Shown here: piece after piece, positions 1 to 9,148 of the stretch
Numbering within the stretch: position 1 is the stretch's first letter
How the letters are laid out: each line of letters opens with the position of its first letter
Assembly: GCA_964370605.1 (NCBI GenBank)
Contig: CAYJJX010000002.1
Span: 108,838-172,837, forward strand
Source of the DNA: CAYJBH01 sp964370605
GTDB lineage: Bacteria > Bacillota > Clostridia > Oscillospirales > Ruminococcaceae
Direction: 5' to 3'
DNA length: 64,000 bases
Translations under genes and position numbers: made by a program
Notes under the pieces: model-generated
Databases searched by the model: none
What the model saw: the letters and a program-made list of their open reading frames with translations, nothing else
What the model was told of the DNA's origin: nothing

Positions 1-3000
1 CTCGCAAAATAGAAGCCTTGTCCTTTTGTGCAACGCATTTCTTTGAGTGCAAGATGCTGCTCCTGTCGTTCGATTCCCTCTGCGACAGAAATCAACCCAT
101 CAAAACTCAAACATAAATTAAGCGCCACGCGGGTAAGCAACTTAGACTTATCGTCGGTGGTAAGCTCACTTGTGAGGGAACGATCTATCTTGATCTCGTC
201 AAAGTCAGAATACTTAAGCGTGGTTAAATTTGAACAACCGCTACCAAAATCGTCCAGCGAAAGACCAAAGCCTTCTTTTGAAAAGCGGTTCGTTATCTGC
301 GACATTTTCTTCTCAGAAACTCCGCTGATTGTCTCGGTAATTTCTATTATGAGCCGTGACTTTTTAATACCGTAACGCTCGCAAATTTCCGACAGCTTCT
401 CTACTATACCTTTTTCGATTATAGTGACTCTTGAACAGTTGACCGAGATGTTTATGCCCTTGTCTATGCCGCTGTCTTTCCAAAACTTTATTGTCTTGCA
501 TATCGTCTCAAAAACGTAGAGATCGATTTTTGTGATCATGCCTTCTTTTTCATAAAACGGTATGAACGAATCAGGGGGTTGCAGCATGCCGTCGGCACCG
601 ATTCGCCGAATTAGCGCCTCAGCGCCTGTCACCATGCTACTCTCAATATCCACTTGTGGTTGCAGATAGACAACAAATTTGCTATCCTCGATTTCAATTT
701 CGAGGTTCCGAGCCAAAATGTCGCTATAACGATTTCCGGATAATATACCGGTAAGTGTCGGTATGTCAGAGTAGTTTTTGTTCCATGTGTAGCCTATGTT
801 TACCTCAAAGTCCTCCTGTGAAACCATAGCGCGCAGAACACTGATGTCATTCTCAAACATCTCTTCATCTTTGTCTTTGTTTAGAATCACAAATTCATCG
901 CCACCAACACGGTAAACATTGTCACCAAACACCTGTCTGATAATCTGCGCAAGACGAATTATGACCTTGTCGCCAAACTCGGTTCCACTGACCTCATTTA
1001 TCGACCTTAGATCATCCACATCAACATATGCAACACCTAAAGAGGATAGCGGAGAGGTGTTGATCTCATAAAGCGCTTTCCCATAGCTGTGACGATTTTT
1101 TATACCGGTGAGTGTATCATAATAGCTAAGCCTACTAAGATCTTCAAGTAGCTGTGTAACATCCAAAAAGTTGGCAATAAAACGCGATACCGACAGCAAT
1201 AGATCTGTTTGTTTCATATTGAGCGCAGGATTATCAACGCCCAAAAATCCGGTTAACTCACCTTGAGAATCTCGAAGCGGCGCGGTGACAAGCGATGTTA
1301 TACCCTGAGCTGCAAGCAGCTCGTACTCGGGATCATCTTTTGTCACATCTTCACCTAGTGCGTTAATGAAGAACACGCCCAGTTCATCAAACTTATCGTA
1401 CCAGGTTTGCAGTGTGTCTCTTTCAACATTTTGAAGCACTTCAATCTGAGGAGTAACACCCTCGGCACACCACTCGTAGGTGTTGTTGATATATAGTCCG
1501 GTATCGTTAAACTCAAATATATAGCAACGATCTGCCTGATAGTAATTGGCAATGATTGCAAGCAGACGATCGATAGACACCTGTGGCTCTTCGCCTGAAT
1601 GCAATGTATTAATACAGTTGATAAAAAGTCGTTCCTCTTCCAACATTTCTTTGAGCTCTTTTTCAAGCGTATTCAGCTGTGTTATATCGGTAGCGACCTC
1701 GAGGCGAACCAGCTTGCCGCCCATCGGCACAAGCTTATCTTTCAAAAGGTACAGCTTATTGAAATTCGGATTGAAAAATGTCCACTCATAAAAACTATCA
1801 ACCGACAATCTGTCGTTGGTGCAAAAATCGCAAGGTGCAGATTTACCTTGCAAAATCTCATAACACATTTTACCCTTCCACTGTGAAGTTTCAGGATTTC
1901 CAAGCACCTCTAAAACAGCCTTGTTGACATGGAGCAATTCGTACGTATCGATATCCGACACATAGACAAGATCGTTGGTATAGTCAGATAGATACGCCGA
2001 CACCCTGTTATATTCGGTTAATACACCGAGCTCGTCCTGAAGGTGCCGACTCTGAAAGATAATAGATATGATTTTTGAGATATAAATCAGGCTGTTGATT
2101 TCCTTCTCGCTCCACACCCTTTTTGAGGTGCAGTCGTCTAATCCGAGAAAAAACGGAACGTAATCGCTTTTTTTAATCTGCGCATGGATAAAAGACTTGA
2201 TTCCCTGATTCGCCATGACGTCATACGCCTCTGAAACCCCAAACATAGAGCTGAGGTCGTTTGTGTATATAATACCTTGATCGGAGGCATCTTTGAACAG
2301 CGGTTCAAAAAGCTCCGCCGGAACCTGTTGAAGATTGTCAATTTCGGTGCTTATACCGTCATTAACCCATTCATAAGTGTTGTCATATGTCGCACCTTCA
2401 TCAAACGACTCAAAAATATAACAACGGTCTGTGTTATATTTTTGAGCAATAATCCCCAGCACGGCATTAACCGAGACATCATCGGCATTGCGCTCATATA
2501 GCAGATCAAACACGGCAGAAATTAGGTCGTAATCAAAAAACCCGCCTGCAATTCGATTTGCGTTCTCCACCTTGGTGCGATCACTCATAGTGCCATCTAT
2601 CAAGTTGTCACTATAGAAAACGAACTGATTTTTCCCAAGCATCTTTGCTTGATAAAGCGCCTTGTCGGCCGATTGATACAGCGAGTTGAAATCGGTTCCT
2701 CCATCAGGATACAGTGCAATACCTACACTGCCCGAAATATTATATTCACGATCGGCCCCGGCATAACGGCGCTTGAAGGCTTCCATTATTTTGGTTGCTT
2801 TACTTTCCAATAATTCGACGTCGCTCGTATTTTCCACAAACACAATGAACTCATCGCCACCTATTCGCGCCACTATATCCTGCGATCGAAAAGAGACTTT
2901 GAGCTTATGCGATACCTCTTTGAGAACCTCGTCACCGAAAAAGTGTCCAAAGTTATCGTTTATAGATTTAAAATTGTCGATATCGACTATGAAGAGCGCA

Positions 3001-3941
3001 TGTGTAACGTCGCTGCCATCTTGCAATTTAGTCGCAATAAGTTCTTCTGCCGTAACTTTATTATAACACTCTGTCAAAAGGTCGATCTTGGAGCGTTCTT
3101 CCAATATTTTTTGTTCATGTACATCGACGCCTTTACCCACAACAAATATCGGCTTATCGTTCTCGTCGTCCATCGTTTTGTAGATAAGCTGATAGTATCT
3201 GAACGCTCCGTCTTTTTGTTTGTAGCGTATATCGTACGGTTTAGACACACCGCTTTTTATATTTTCAATAAACTCTAAAAACAGTTCGGTGTCTTCATAA
3301 TGCACAAGTCCACGCTCCAGTGACGATCCGAGTGGCACGCTTGCGGTATATTTTTGACCGAATATCTCTACGATGCTTCCGTAATACTGAATAATCGAGG
3401 TTCTCAAATCAACGGAAAAGAACCACTCGTTTGAAAGGTTGGACACCATGTTGAGCAGAGTCTTGTCCGACACCTTATTCAAAAAGTAGTTTTCGTGCTG
3501 TTTGTCGCTATCGTCACCCATGAAGTCACTTCTCAAATCCCGCGCAAAACCGACCACGGCCAACGTTTCATTTGAAAGTTCTATACGATTAAGTGTGATC
3601 TCGCATGGTATTTCATCGCCATCCAGATTGCAGTGCAACCAGTAAAATTTTGACGTGCCTTTTTTGAAAGCTTCTTTGATAAAATGACGGCTTTGTAAGC
3701 TGCTCATTTTACCGTCCGGTTGATACTTCGGTGATAGATCAAAAAAGCTATCCAAATACTGTGCCTGATCCTCAAGATCAAACAGCTCGACCGCCCACCT
3801 ATTGCAAAAAACTATGTTGCAATTCTCGTCAAAGAGATTTACGGTAAGTGGAGTAACGTCAATAATTGACTGAAACCTAACAACAAAATCCTCGTCGCAC
3901 GAAAAGGACTCCGGTAGATTCTCCCTTACATTGTTATTCAT
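1..3941 (-). CDS. Multidomain c-di-GMP diguanylate cyclase/phosphodiesterase (PAS-PAS-GGDEF-GAF-PAS-GAF-GGDEF-EAL), 3' end outside window
   Basis: The frame is open from an ATG at 3941, behind an AGGGGGG ribosome binding site, to the window edge: about 1,313 residues, with only the last part of the EAL domain missing. In order I read PAS (about 20-140), PAS (155-275), GGDEF (280-445, signature RIGGDEF near residue 360), GAF (470-625), PAS (635-740), GAF (755-920), GGDEF (925-1080, RVGGDEF near 1012) and EAL (1085 to edge). The EAL part keeps the AEALIRR, ITETISG, LDDFGSG, KIDRS and VAEGIE segments, so both synthesis and hydrolysis of c-di-GMP look possible. There is no membrane segment, so it should be cytosolic and sense ligands through its PAS/GAF domains. 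The second PAS is followed by a PAC-like stretch (RYKQKDG...FRYYQLIY). Which activity dominates cannot be told from sequence. Confidence 0.93.
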   Translation of the reverse strand, partial: MNNNVRENLPESFSCDEDFVVRFQSIIDVTPLTVNLFDENCNIVFCNRWAVELFDLEDQAQYLDSFFDLSPKYQPDGKMSSLQSRHFIKEAFKKGTSKFYWLHCNLDGDEIPCEITLNRIELSNETLAVVGFARDLRSDFMGDDSDKQHENYFLNKVSDKTLLNMVSNLSNEWFFSVDLRTSIIQYYGSIVEIFGQKYTASVPLGSSLERGLVHYEDTELFLEFIENIKSGVSKPYDIRYKQKDGAFRYYQLIYKTMDDENDKPIFVVGKGVDVHEQKILEERSKIDLLTECYNKVTAEELIATKLQDGSDVTHALFIVDIDNFKSINDNFGHFFGDEVLKEVSHKLKVSFRSQDIVARIGGDEFIVFVENTSDVELLESKATKIMEAFKRRYAGADREYNISGSVGIALYPDGGTDFNSLYQSADKALYQAKMLGKNQFVFYSDNLIDGTMSDRTKVENANRIAGGFFDYDLISAVFDLLYERNADDVSVNAVLGIIAQKYNTDRCYIFESFDEGATYDNTYEWVNDGISTEIDNLQQVPAELFEPLFKDASDQGIIYTNDLSSMFGVSEAYDVMANQGIKSFIHAQIKKSDYVPFFLGLDDCTSKRVWSEKEINSLIYISKIISIIFQSRHLQDELGVLTEYNRVSAYLSDYTNDLVYVSDIDTYELLHVNKAVLEVLGNPETSQWKGKMCYEILQGKSAPCDFCTNDRLSVDSFYEWTFFNPNFNKLYLLKDKLVPMGGKLVRLEVATDITQLNTLEKELKEMLEEERLFINCINTLHSGEEPQVSIDRLLAIIANYYQADRCYIFEFNDTGLYINNTYEWCAEGVTPQIEVLQNVERDTLQTWYDKFDELGVFFINALGEDVTKDDPEYELLAAQGITSLVTAPLRDSQGELTGFLGVDNPALNMKQTDLLLSVSRFIANFLDVTQLLEDLSRLSYYDTLTGIKNRHSYGKALYEINTSPLSSLGVAYVDVDDLRSINEVSGTEFGDKVIIRLAQIIRQVFGDNVYRVGGDEFVILNKDKDEEMFENDISVLRAMVSQEDFEVNIGYTWNKNYSDIPTLTGILSGNRYSDILARNLEIEIEDSKFVVYLQPQVDIESSMVTGAEALIRRIGADGMLQPPDSFIPFYEKEGMITKIDLYVFETICKTIKFWKDSGIDKGINISVNCSRVTIIEKGIVEKLSEICERYGIKKSRLIIEITETISGVSEKKMSQITNRFSKEGFGLSLDDFGSGCSNLTTLKYSDFDEIKIDRSLTSELTTDDKSKLLTRVALNLCLSFDGLISVAEGIERQEQHLALKEMRCTKGQGFYFA

Positions 3942-3964
3942 ATGCTGCCCCCCTATTTAGAGTT

Positions 3965-3993
3965 ATTATATAACATAGCGCTATTTTTTACAA
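3965..3993 (-). promoter_or_regulatory. Predicted sigma-A promoter of the c-di-GMP enzyme gene
   Basis: Read on the minus strand, TTGTAA (3993-3988) and TATAAT (3970-3965) are separated by 17 nt. The spacer contains the small palindrome TAGCGCTA. The -10 box lies 23 nt upstream of the ATG at 3941. Confidence 0.55.
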
Positions 3994-4123
3994 CGAATTT
4001 CAAAATAAATGTTTATTGTGACAAAAAAATATTGAAAACAATGATAATAAACAACAACATCACAAAATAGATAAACACGCTATATTTCAAATCAGTTTTG
4101 CCAAGAAATTTCATGTTGCAACA

Positions 4124-4152
4124 TTGACACAAATTATATATAATAATAAGAT
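4124..4152 (+). promoter_or_regulatory. Predicted promoter of the etfBA-dehydrogenase operon
   Basis: TTGACA at 4124-4129 and TAAGAT at 4147-4152 are spaced 17 nt apart, about 38 nt before the etfB ATG. No operator-like repeat was seen in the leader. Confidence 0.5.
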
Positions 4153-4189
4153 AGCCTACGCCTAACAACATCAGGAAGGAATTATTGGA

Positions 4190-4978
4190 ATGAACTATCT
4201 TGTCTGTGTAAAACAGGTTCCCGGCACAAGCAATGTGGAGATTGACGAAGCAACGGGAGTGCTCAAACGTTCCACTGCTTCGGCAAAACTTAATCCCTTC
4301 GACCTTTTCGGACTCGAGACAGCCTTCAAACTTCGTGAGCAATACGGCGGCAATGTTCATGTTCTATCTATGGGACCGCCTCAGGCGATCGACATTTTGA
4401 AGGAAACCATCTGTATGGGAGCCGACAAAGCGACCTTGTTATCAGATCGTAAATTTGCAGGAGCCGATGTGCTGGCGACCAGCTACGCATTGTCGCAAAG
4501 AATAATGTCGTCCGATATATCATATGACATAATAATATGCGGCAAGCAAACTACCGACGGCGACACCGCTCAGGTAGGCCCCGAAATAGCCGAAATGCTT
4601 GGTTTGCCTCATGCTTCCAACGTTCAGGAGGCTCGGCTTTCAAATGATCTCTTGCAGGTGTCTCTTAACCTCGATCACTGTGAGCAAATACAAACCATGG
4701 AGTTGCCATGTCTTATCACAATTGAAAAAGATGTAAACACTCCTCGTCTGCCCTCCTACAAACGAAAAAAGGAGGTTTCGGACGACGAGATTCTTGTCGT
4801 GTCACTCGACGACCTGCCGGACACCGACGAAAAGCATTATGGGCTTTCCGGCTCTCCGACACAGGTAGAGCGGATATTCCCGCCCGATAAAAAAGCTTCA
4901 AAACAATTGTTCGAAGGAACTTCTGATCGGCTTGCCGATGAGATAGTTCGACTGTTGGTCGATAAGAAATTTGTATAA
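4190..4978 (+). CDS. etfB: Electron transfer flavoprotein beta subunit (bifurcating/confurcating type)
   Basis: This 262-residue protein is of normal EtfB length. It opens with the family sequence MNYLVCVKQVPGT and contains ADVLATSYAL followed by the loop CGKQTTDGDTAQVGPEIAE, the nucleotide-binding signature that holds FAD rather than AMP in flavin-based bifurcating Etfs. It pairs with the downstream EtfA to form the flavoprotein heterodimer, which passes electrons between NAD, ferredoxin and a partner dehydrogenase. The start is set by AGGAAGGA, 9 nt upstream of the ATG. It is the first gene of a tight three-gene operon ending in a GlcD-type dehydrogenase. That order matches lctB-lctC-lctD of Acetobacterium woodii, where the complex oxidises lactate with NAD while oxidising reduced ferredoxin. 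Confidence 0.93.
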   Translation: MNYLVCVKQVPGTSNVEIDEATGVLKRSTASAKLNPFDLFGLETAFKLREQYGGNVHVLSMGPPQAIDILKETICMGADKATLLSDRKFAGADVLATSYALSQRIMSSDISYDIIICGKQTTDGDTAQVGPEIAEMLGLPHASNVQEARLSNDLLQVSLNLDHCEQIQTMELPCLITIEKDVNTPRLPSYKRKKEVSDDEILVVSLDDLPDTDEKHYGLSGSPTQVERIFPPDKKASKQLFEGTSDRLADEIVRLLVDKKFV

Positions 4979-5003
4979 ACATCAATTTTGAGGAGAAAAG
5001 CCA

Positions 5004-6215
5004 ATGGCATACCTTCAGATAAATCATGCTGCCGTAGATGCACAGAAAGCGGCAGAACTAACTAAACTATGTCCTTTTGAAGCCTTTCGATTTGTCGACG
5101 ATCGGCTCTGTGTCACCGCAGCATGTAAAATGTGCGGCCTATGTGTCAAAAAAGGGCCGACCGGCGCGGTTGAAATGATCGAAGAAAAACGACGCACCGA
5201 TCTCGATAAATCGCTTTGGAGCGGAATAGCTGTATATGTAGAGCAGGACGGTGAAATGATTCATCCTGTTACTTTCGAGCTCATCGGGAAGGCATGTTCC
5301 CTTGCACTGCAAACCGGACAGCCTGTATATGCGCTTTTCGTCGGTCATGAAATCAAGGACAGTGCGGCGGAACTTTTGCACTATGGCGTCGACGAGGTGT
5401 TTGTCTATGATCACGAGCACCTTTCCGAGTTCAATCTTCTTTCATTTGCCAATATCTTCTCTCATTTCATAGAGCATAAAAAACCTTCTGCGGTACTGGT
5501 CGGCGCTACCAATGTCGGACGCTCCCTTGCACCAAGGGTTGCGGCAAGGTTCAAGACAGGCCTCACCGCCGACTGCACCGTACTGGATATAAAACAAAAC
5601 ACCGATCTAATTCAGATCCGACCCGCATTCGGTGGAAATATTATGGCGCAGATCATCACTCCTGATCACCGTCCCCAATTTTGTACCGTACGCTACAAGG
5701 TTTTTTCTGCACCGATGCGCTCCGACACACAAAGCGGCTGTGTCAAAAACATTGAAGTAACCGACAACATGATAGATCTTCGCATAAAAGTGCAAGAAAC
5801 CCACCCAAAAAGCAAAGACATTGATATCTCAGACGCCGAGATCATCGTGGCGGTCGGTAGGGGTGTGAAGAGCAAATCCGACCTCGCTACAATCGAACAG
5901 CTCGCCGACAGTATCGGTGCGGTGATGGCATGTACAAGGCCGTTGATAGAAAATGGATGGTTTGATGCAAAACGACAGATTGGTCTGAGCGGAAGAACTG
6001 TCAAACCTAAACTTCTGATAGCGATCGGTATTTCAGGCGCTGTACAATTCACGGCGGGAATGAAAGAATCTGAATGCATTATCGCAATCAACACAGATAA
6101 ACTCGCCCCAATATTCGATGTTGCGAGTTTTGGTTATGTCGGAAATTGGTATGAAATTCTGCCTCGGGTAACGACCGAAATAAAAACTATTCAATCGGAA
6201 AGGAACCATAGCTAA
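5004..6215 (+). CDS. etfA: Electron transfer flavoprotein alpha subunit with N-terminal [4Fe-4S] ferredoxin domain
   Basis: The 403 residues are longer than a plain EtfA because of an extra N-terminal domain of about 65 residues. That domain has a CP pair near residue 23 and CKMCGLC near residue 40, enough cysteines for one [4Fe-4S] cluster. The rest is a standard EtfA: an N-terminal alpha/beta domain (about 70-260) and the C-terminal FAD domain with GLSGRTVKPKL, IAIGISGAVQ and IAINTDKLAPIF. Ferredoxin-fused EtfA proteins are typical of bifurcating complexes such as LctC and CarE, in which the cluster is a likely entry point for ferredoxin electrons. An AGGAG lies 8 nt before the ATG. The stop is one base from the start of the next gene, which suggests coupled translation. 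Confidence 0.93.
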   Translation: MAYLQINHAAVDAQKAAELTKLCPFEAFRFVDDRLCVTAACKMCGLCVKKGPTGAVEMIEEKRRTDLDKSLWSGIAVYVEQDGEMIHPVTFELIGKACSLALQTGQPVYALFVGHEIKDSAAELLHYGVDEVFVYDHEHLSEFNLLSFANIFSHFIEHKKPSAVLVGATNVGRSLAPRVAARFKTGLTADCTVLDIKQNTDLIQIRPAFGGNIMAQIITPDHRPQFCTVRYKVFSAPMRSDTQSGCVKNIEVTDNMIDLRIKVQETHPKSKDIDISDAEIIVAVGRGVKSKSDLATIEQLADSIGAVMACTRPLIENGWFDAKRQIGLSGRTVKPKLLIAIGISGAVQFTAGMKESECIIAINTDKLAPIFDVASFGYVGNWYEILPRVTTEIKTIQSERNHS

Positions 6216-6216
6216 A

Positions 6217-7611
6217 ATGTCTTACAAAATACCGGACAACAGCGATGTTGACTACATAAAAAACATTGTAGCTCCCGAGCGTGTTTTGAGCGGCGATGAA
6301 ATAAACGAGGATTATAGCCACGACGAACTTGGCGGTGTTTCCGCTTTCCCACATCTACTGGTTAGGGTAGAGAACGAACAAGAAATATCGTCAATAATGG
6401 CCTACGCAAACGAACAAAACATTCCGGTCGTGGTTCGCGGTTCCGGCACAGGACTTGTCGGCGCTGCCGTTGCTGTACACGGTGGAATCATGCTTGAAAC
6501 GACCGGCATGAATAAAATTCTGGAACTGGATCGTGAAAATCTTACCGTCACGGTTGAACCGGGCGTGCTTTTGATGGAGCTTGCCGAATTTGCAATGCAA
6601 AATGATCTTCTCTACCCTCCCGATCCGGGAGAAAAATCTGCAACAATCGGTGGTAACATCAGCACGAATGCCGGTGGTATGCGCGCCGTTAAATATGGCG
6701 TCACGAGAGACTATGTAAAAGGTCTCACCGTCGTCCTTGCTTCCGGCGAAATTGTACAGCTCGGCGGCAAAGTGGTGAAAAACAGTACCGGTTATAATCT
6801 TTTGCAACTCATAGTCGGCTCTGAGGGTACTCTTGCAATCATTACAAAAGCGGTCTTGAAACTTGTACCGCTCCCAAAAATCAGTGTCAGCCTACTCGTC
6901 CCATTTAAAAATATCGAAAGTGCCATCGAGGTCGTGCCCAAAATTGTTGAAGCACAGGTGCAGGCCACGGCAATAGAATTTATGGAACGCGAAACCATAC
7001 TTTTTGCCGAGGAGTTTCTGGGCAAAAAATTTCCCGACACACAGGGCGCGGCATATATTCTTTTAACCTTTGACGGTGAAACCTCAAAGCGTGTCGAGGA
7101 GGAATACGACCTTGTGGCACAGCTGTGCCTATCAAACGGCGCCACCGATGTCTTCATCGTGGACACAGATGAGCGCAAAAAGACAGTTTGGTCGGCAAGG
7201 AGTGCTTTTTTAGAAGCGATAAAATCTTCCACCACCGAAATGGACGAGTGTGATGTCGTTGTGCCACGCAACCGAGTGGCTGATTTCATCAAATACACCC
7301 ACGAAATTTCACATGAGTTGGACATGAGGATACCCAGTTTCGGTCATGCCGGCGACGGAAATCTCCATGTCTATCTCTGTCGTGACAACATGGACGACGA
7401 CAGTTGGGAGAAGAAGCTGGGATTGGCATTCGACATGATGTATGAACGCGCAAAGCAGTATGGTGGTCTCGTTTCGGGTGAACACGGCATCGGATTCGCA
7501 AAAAAGCGTTTTTTACGAGATCAGGTGGGTGACTCACAGCACCAGATAATGATGGGAATCAAGCGAGCTTTTGATCCAAAAAACATACTCAACCCTGACA
7601 AAATAGTCTAA
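6217..7611 (+). CDS. FAD-binding 2-hydroxyacid dehydrogenase, GlcD/LctD type (probable electron-confurcating lactate dehydrogenase subunit)
   Basis: The 464-residue protein belongs to the vanillyl-alcohol-oxidase flavin family. The N-terminal PCMH FAD-binding domain shows RGSGTGLVGAAV and PGEKSATIGGNISTNAGG. The C-terminal cap domain ends with the FGHAGDGNLHVYLC, SGEHGIG and FDPKNILNP segments of the GlcD/D-lactate dehydrogenase group. It starts one base after etfA with GGAAAGGA inside the etfA end. Co-transcription with an Etf pair that has a bifurcating EtfB loop and a ferredoxin domain makes lactate the likeliest substrate. Glycolate, 2-hydroxyglutarate and other 2-hydroxyacids cannot be excluded by sequence, and no lactate permease or racemase lies beside it. 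Confidence 0.85.
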   Translation: MSYKIPDNSDVDYIKNIVAPERVLSGDEINEDYSHDELGGVSAFPHLLVRVENEQEISSIMAYANEQNIPVVVRGSGTGLVGAAVAVHGGIMLETTGMNKILELDRENLTVTVEPGVLLMELAEFAMQNDLLYPPDPGEKSATIGGNISTNAGGMRAVKYGVTRDYVKGLTVVLASGEIVQLGGKVVKNSTGYNLLQLIVGSEGTLAIITKAVLKLVPLPKISVSLLVPFKNIESAIEVVPKIVEAQVQATAIEFMERETILFAEEFLGKKFPDTQGAAYILLTFDGETSKRVEEEYDLVAQLCLSNGATDVFIVDTDERKKTVWSARSAFLEAIKSSTTEMDECDVVVPRNRVADFIKYTHEISHELDMRIPSFGHAGDGNLHVYLCRDNMDDDSWEKKLGLAFDMMYERAKQYGGLVSGEHGIGFAKKRFLRDQVGDSQHQIMMGIKRAFDPKNILNPDKIV

Positions 7612-7631
7612 ATCCCGAAAGGAGCACCTGC

Positions 7632-8690
7632 TTGCAAAAACATAAGTTACTCAAAGTGTATTTGTTACTCATATCGGTCGTTATTTTGGCTTTCAACAAC
7701 ACGTTGACTACACTGCTGACCTTTATCTTTTTGAATGCTCTGCTAATCATCATGACACTGATCACCTGCGAGAGAAACACACAGCGTGTTATCGTGATTT
7801 TGAGCTACGGGCTTCTCATTCCGATTCAGATATGCTACACAGTATATGTCGCGGCCGGCGACATAATAACCGACATACAGGACATCGGCGTAATGCTTGG
7901 ATTGTATCTTCTTCTTGGTGCGTCATTTTATCTCGAAACCTTCTTCGAGATACGTAATTATCATCATTACTTCTTCCATGACTCAAAAAACATGAACACT
8001 CTGTACTTCAGTGATCTTCAACGTTTTGTCGATGTGGTACGAGAAAAAAAACAACTCCTCTCTAAGACCTCCGGGATATTGACCAAAGATAATATTGCAC
8101 AGATTCTGTCCGATATCAGACGCACCGACTCTTTTTCTTATACCAACAACGGAACACTGACCGAAGAATATTTTAGCCTGTTGTCCGAAACTATGAGCGA
8201 CCACAACCTCTACATCGTGCTGTCTGACACAGGAAGTCTTACAAGTCAAGTGGTATCGCTGTTTACCGAGAAAGACTATAATCATGCCTCAATCTCATTT
8301 GATAAACAGCTGCGCACTCTCGTCAGCTACAACGGTGGAGAGCGTGTTAATCCGCCCGGAATGAATGCGGAGCTGCTCAGTTATCTTGCCAAAAAGGAAA
8401 ACGCAAGGGTATATGTTTACAGCCTTGCCGTCACCGAAGCACAAAAGCGAAAGATGGCACAAAAAATCAGAGAGATAAACACCGATGGCAGCGCCTACAA
8501 TCTGCTTGGCATGTTCTTGAAACAGTCGTACAAGCCGAATATAATGTACTGCTCCCAGTTTGTTTATACTCTGCTGGAATATGCCGGTGTCAACTATTTC
8601 AAAAAGGATCGAAACAACATAAAGCCCACCGATCTCGTAGAGCTGGACTATTACAAAAAATTGAAATTCGAATACGAAATCAAGTTTTAA
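7632..8690 (+). CDS. Membrane protein with C-terminal permuted papain-like (YiiX/C92-type) amidase domain
   Basis: This protein of 352 residues starts at a TTG, chosen because GGAG sits 7 nt upstream and the first codons begin a hydrophobic helix. The first 110 residues contain about four membrane segments. A charged linker follows, and from about residue 190 there is a small domain with an early histidine (NHASISF, His218) and a late cysteine (MYCSQFVYTLL, Cys307). Histidine before cysteine is the order of circularly permuted NlpC/P60-like enzymes (YiiX/YaeF group), which cleave or form amide/ester bonds on cell-wall or lipid substrates. It follows the dehydrogenase operon by 20 bp in the same direction and may be read through from it. 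The substrate and the side of the membrane on which the domain lies are unknown. Confidence 0.6.
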   Translation: MQKHKLLKVYLLLISVVILAFNNTLTTLLTFIFLNALLIIMTLITCERNTQRVIVILSYGLLIPIQICYTVYVAAGDIITDIQDIGVMLGLYLLLGASFYLETFFEIRNYHHYFFHDSKNMNTLYFSDLQRFVDVVREKKQLLSKTSGILTKDNIAQILSDIRRTDSFSYTNNGTLTEEYFSLLSETMSDHNLYIVLSDTGSLTSQVVSLFTEKDYNHASISFDKQLRTLVSYNGGERVNPPGMNAELLSYLAKKENARVYVYSLAVTEAQKRKMAQKIREINTDGSAYNLLGMFLKQSYKPNIMYCSQFVYTLLEYAGVNYFKKDRNNIKPTDLVELDYYKKLKFEYEIKF

Positions 8691-8786
8691 CTATCACACT
8701 GAGCATTATATATTTAAAACGCTCCAAAATTCATACCGTGGGGCTGCTAGAAGAATAATATGCTTTTATTTGCCAGCTTGACGACC

Positions 8787-8824
8787 AAAAGAGGAGATGT
8801 CTTACCGCATCCCCTCTTTTTTTG
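8787..8824. terminator. Bidirectional intrinsic terminator between convergent genes
   Basis: AAAAGAGGAGATG (8787-8799) pairs with CATCCCCTCTTTT (8808-8820), leaving one A/C mismatch, and is followed by T residues. The matching A-run on the other side makes it usable from both strands. It separates the amidase gene from the small minus-strand gene. Confidence 0.8.
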
Positions 8825-8831
8825 CATTTTG

Positions 8832-9083
8832 CTACTCTGTCGACATCCTGTCAACAATATTGTCGGCAATGTGCCGTAGGTCATTCGTCACTCCTCTGGC
8901 ACGTTTTTTCAATTTTGGTGTGTGATATACCCAATCTTTTTTTATATCATTTTTCATGTCTCTCGCGGTCCGCCCTATCTCACCTTTTAACTTTTCCACC
9001 GACATATCAACCTGAGATGAATATGCATCCCACTCCTGTTTCGTTACACCTACAGCACTGGAAAATACATTGTCGTTAGCCAT
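8832..9083 (-). CDS. Small charged helical protein of unknown function (83 aa)
   Basis: I do not recognise this protein. From the chosen start (MANDNVF...) it has 83 residues, no signal peptide or membrane segment, and is rich in Lys, Asp, Glu and Arg arranged like long amphipathic helices (DMSVEKLKGEIGRTARDMK and VTNDLRHIADNIVDRM). It faintly recalls small stress or spore-associated helical proteins, but no motif supports an assignment. An upstream in-frame ATG at 9116 is possible. The downstream ATG at 9083 is preferred because GGAAAGGA lies just before it. It is a single-gene unit that shares its upstream region with the divergent riboflavin-transporter riboswitch. Confidence 0.6.
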   Translation of the reverse strand: MANDNVFSSAVGVTKQEWDAYSSQVDMSVEKLKGEIGRTARDMKNDIKKDWVYHTPKLKKRARGVTNDLRHIADNIVDRMSTE

Positions 9084-9148
9084 TTTGTGCCATTCCTTTC
9101 CTGATGGTTTTTCCATTTTTGCACCAGCATCGCAATGCTCTTTTCGCT

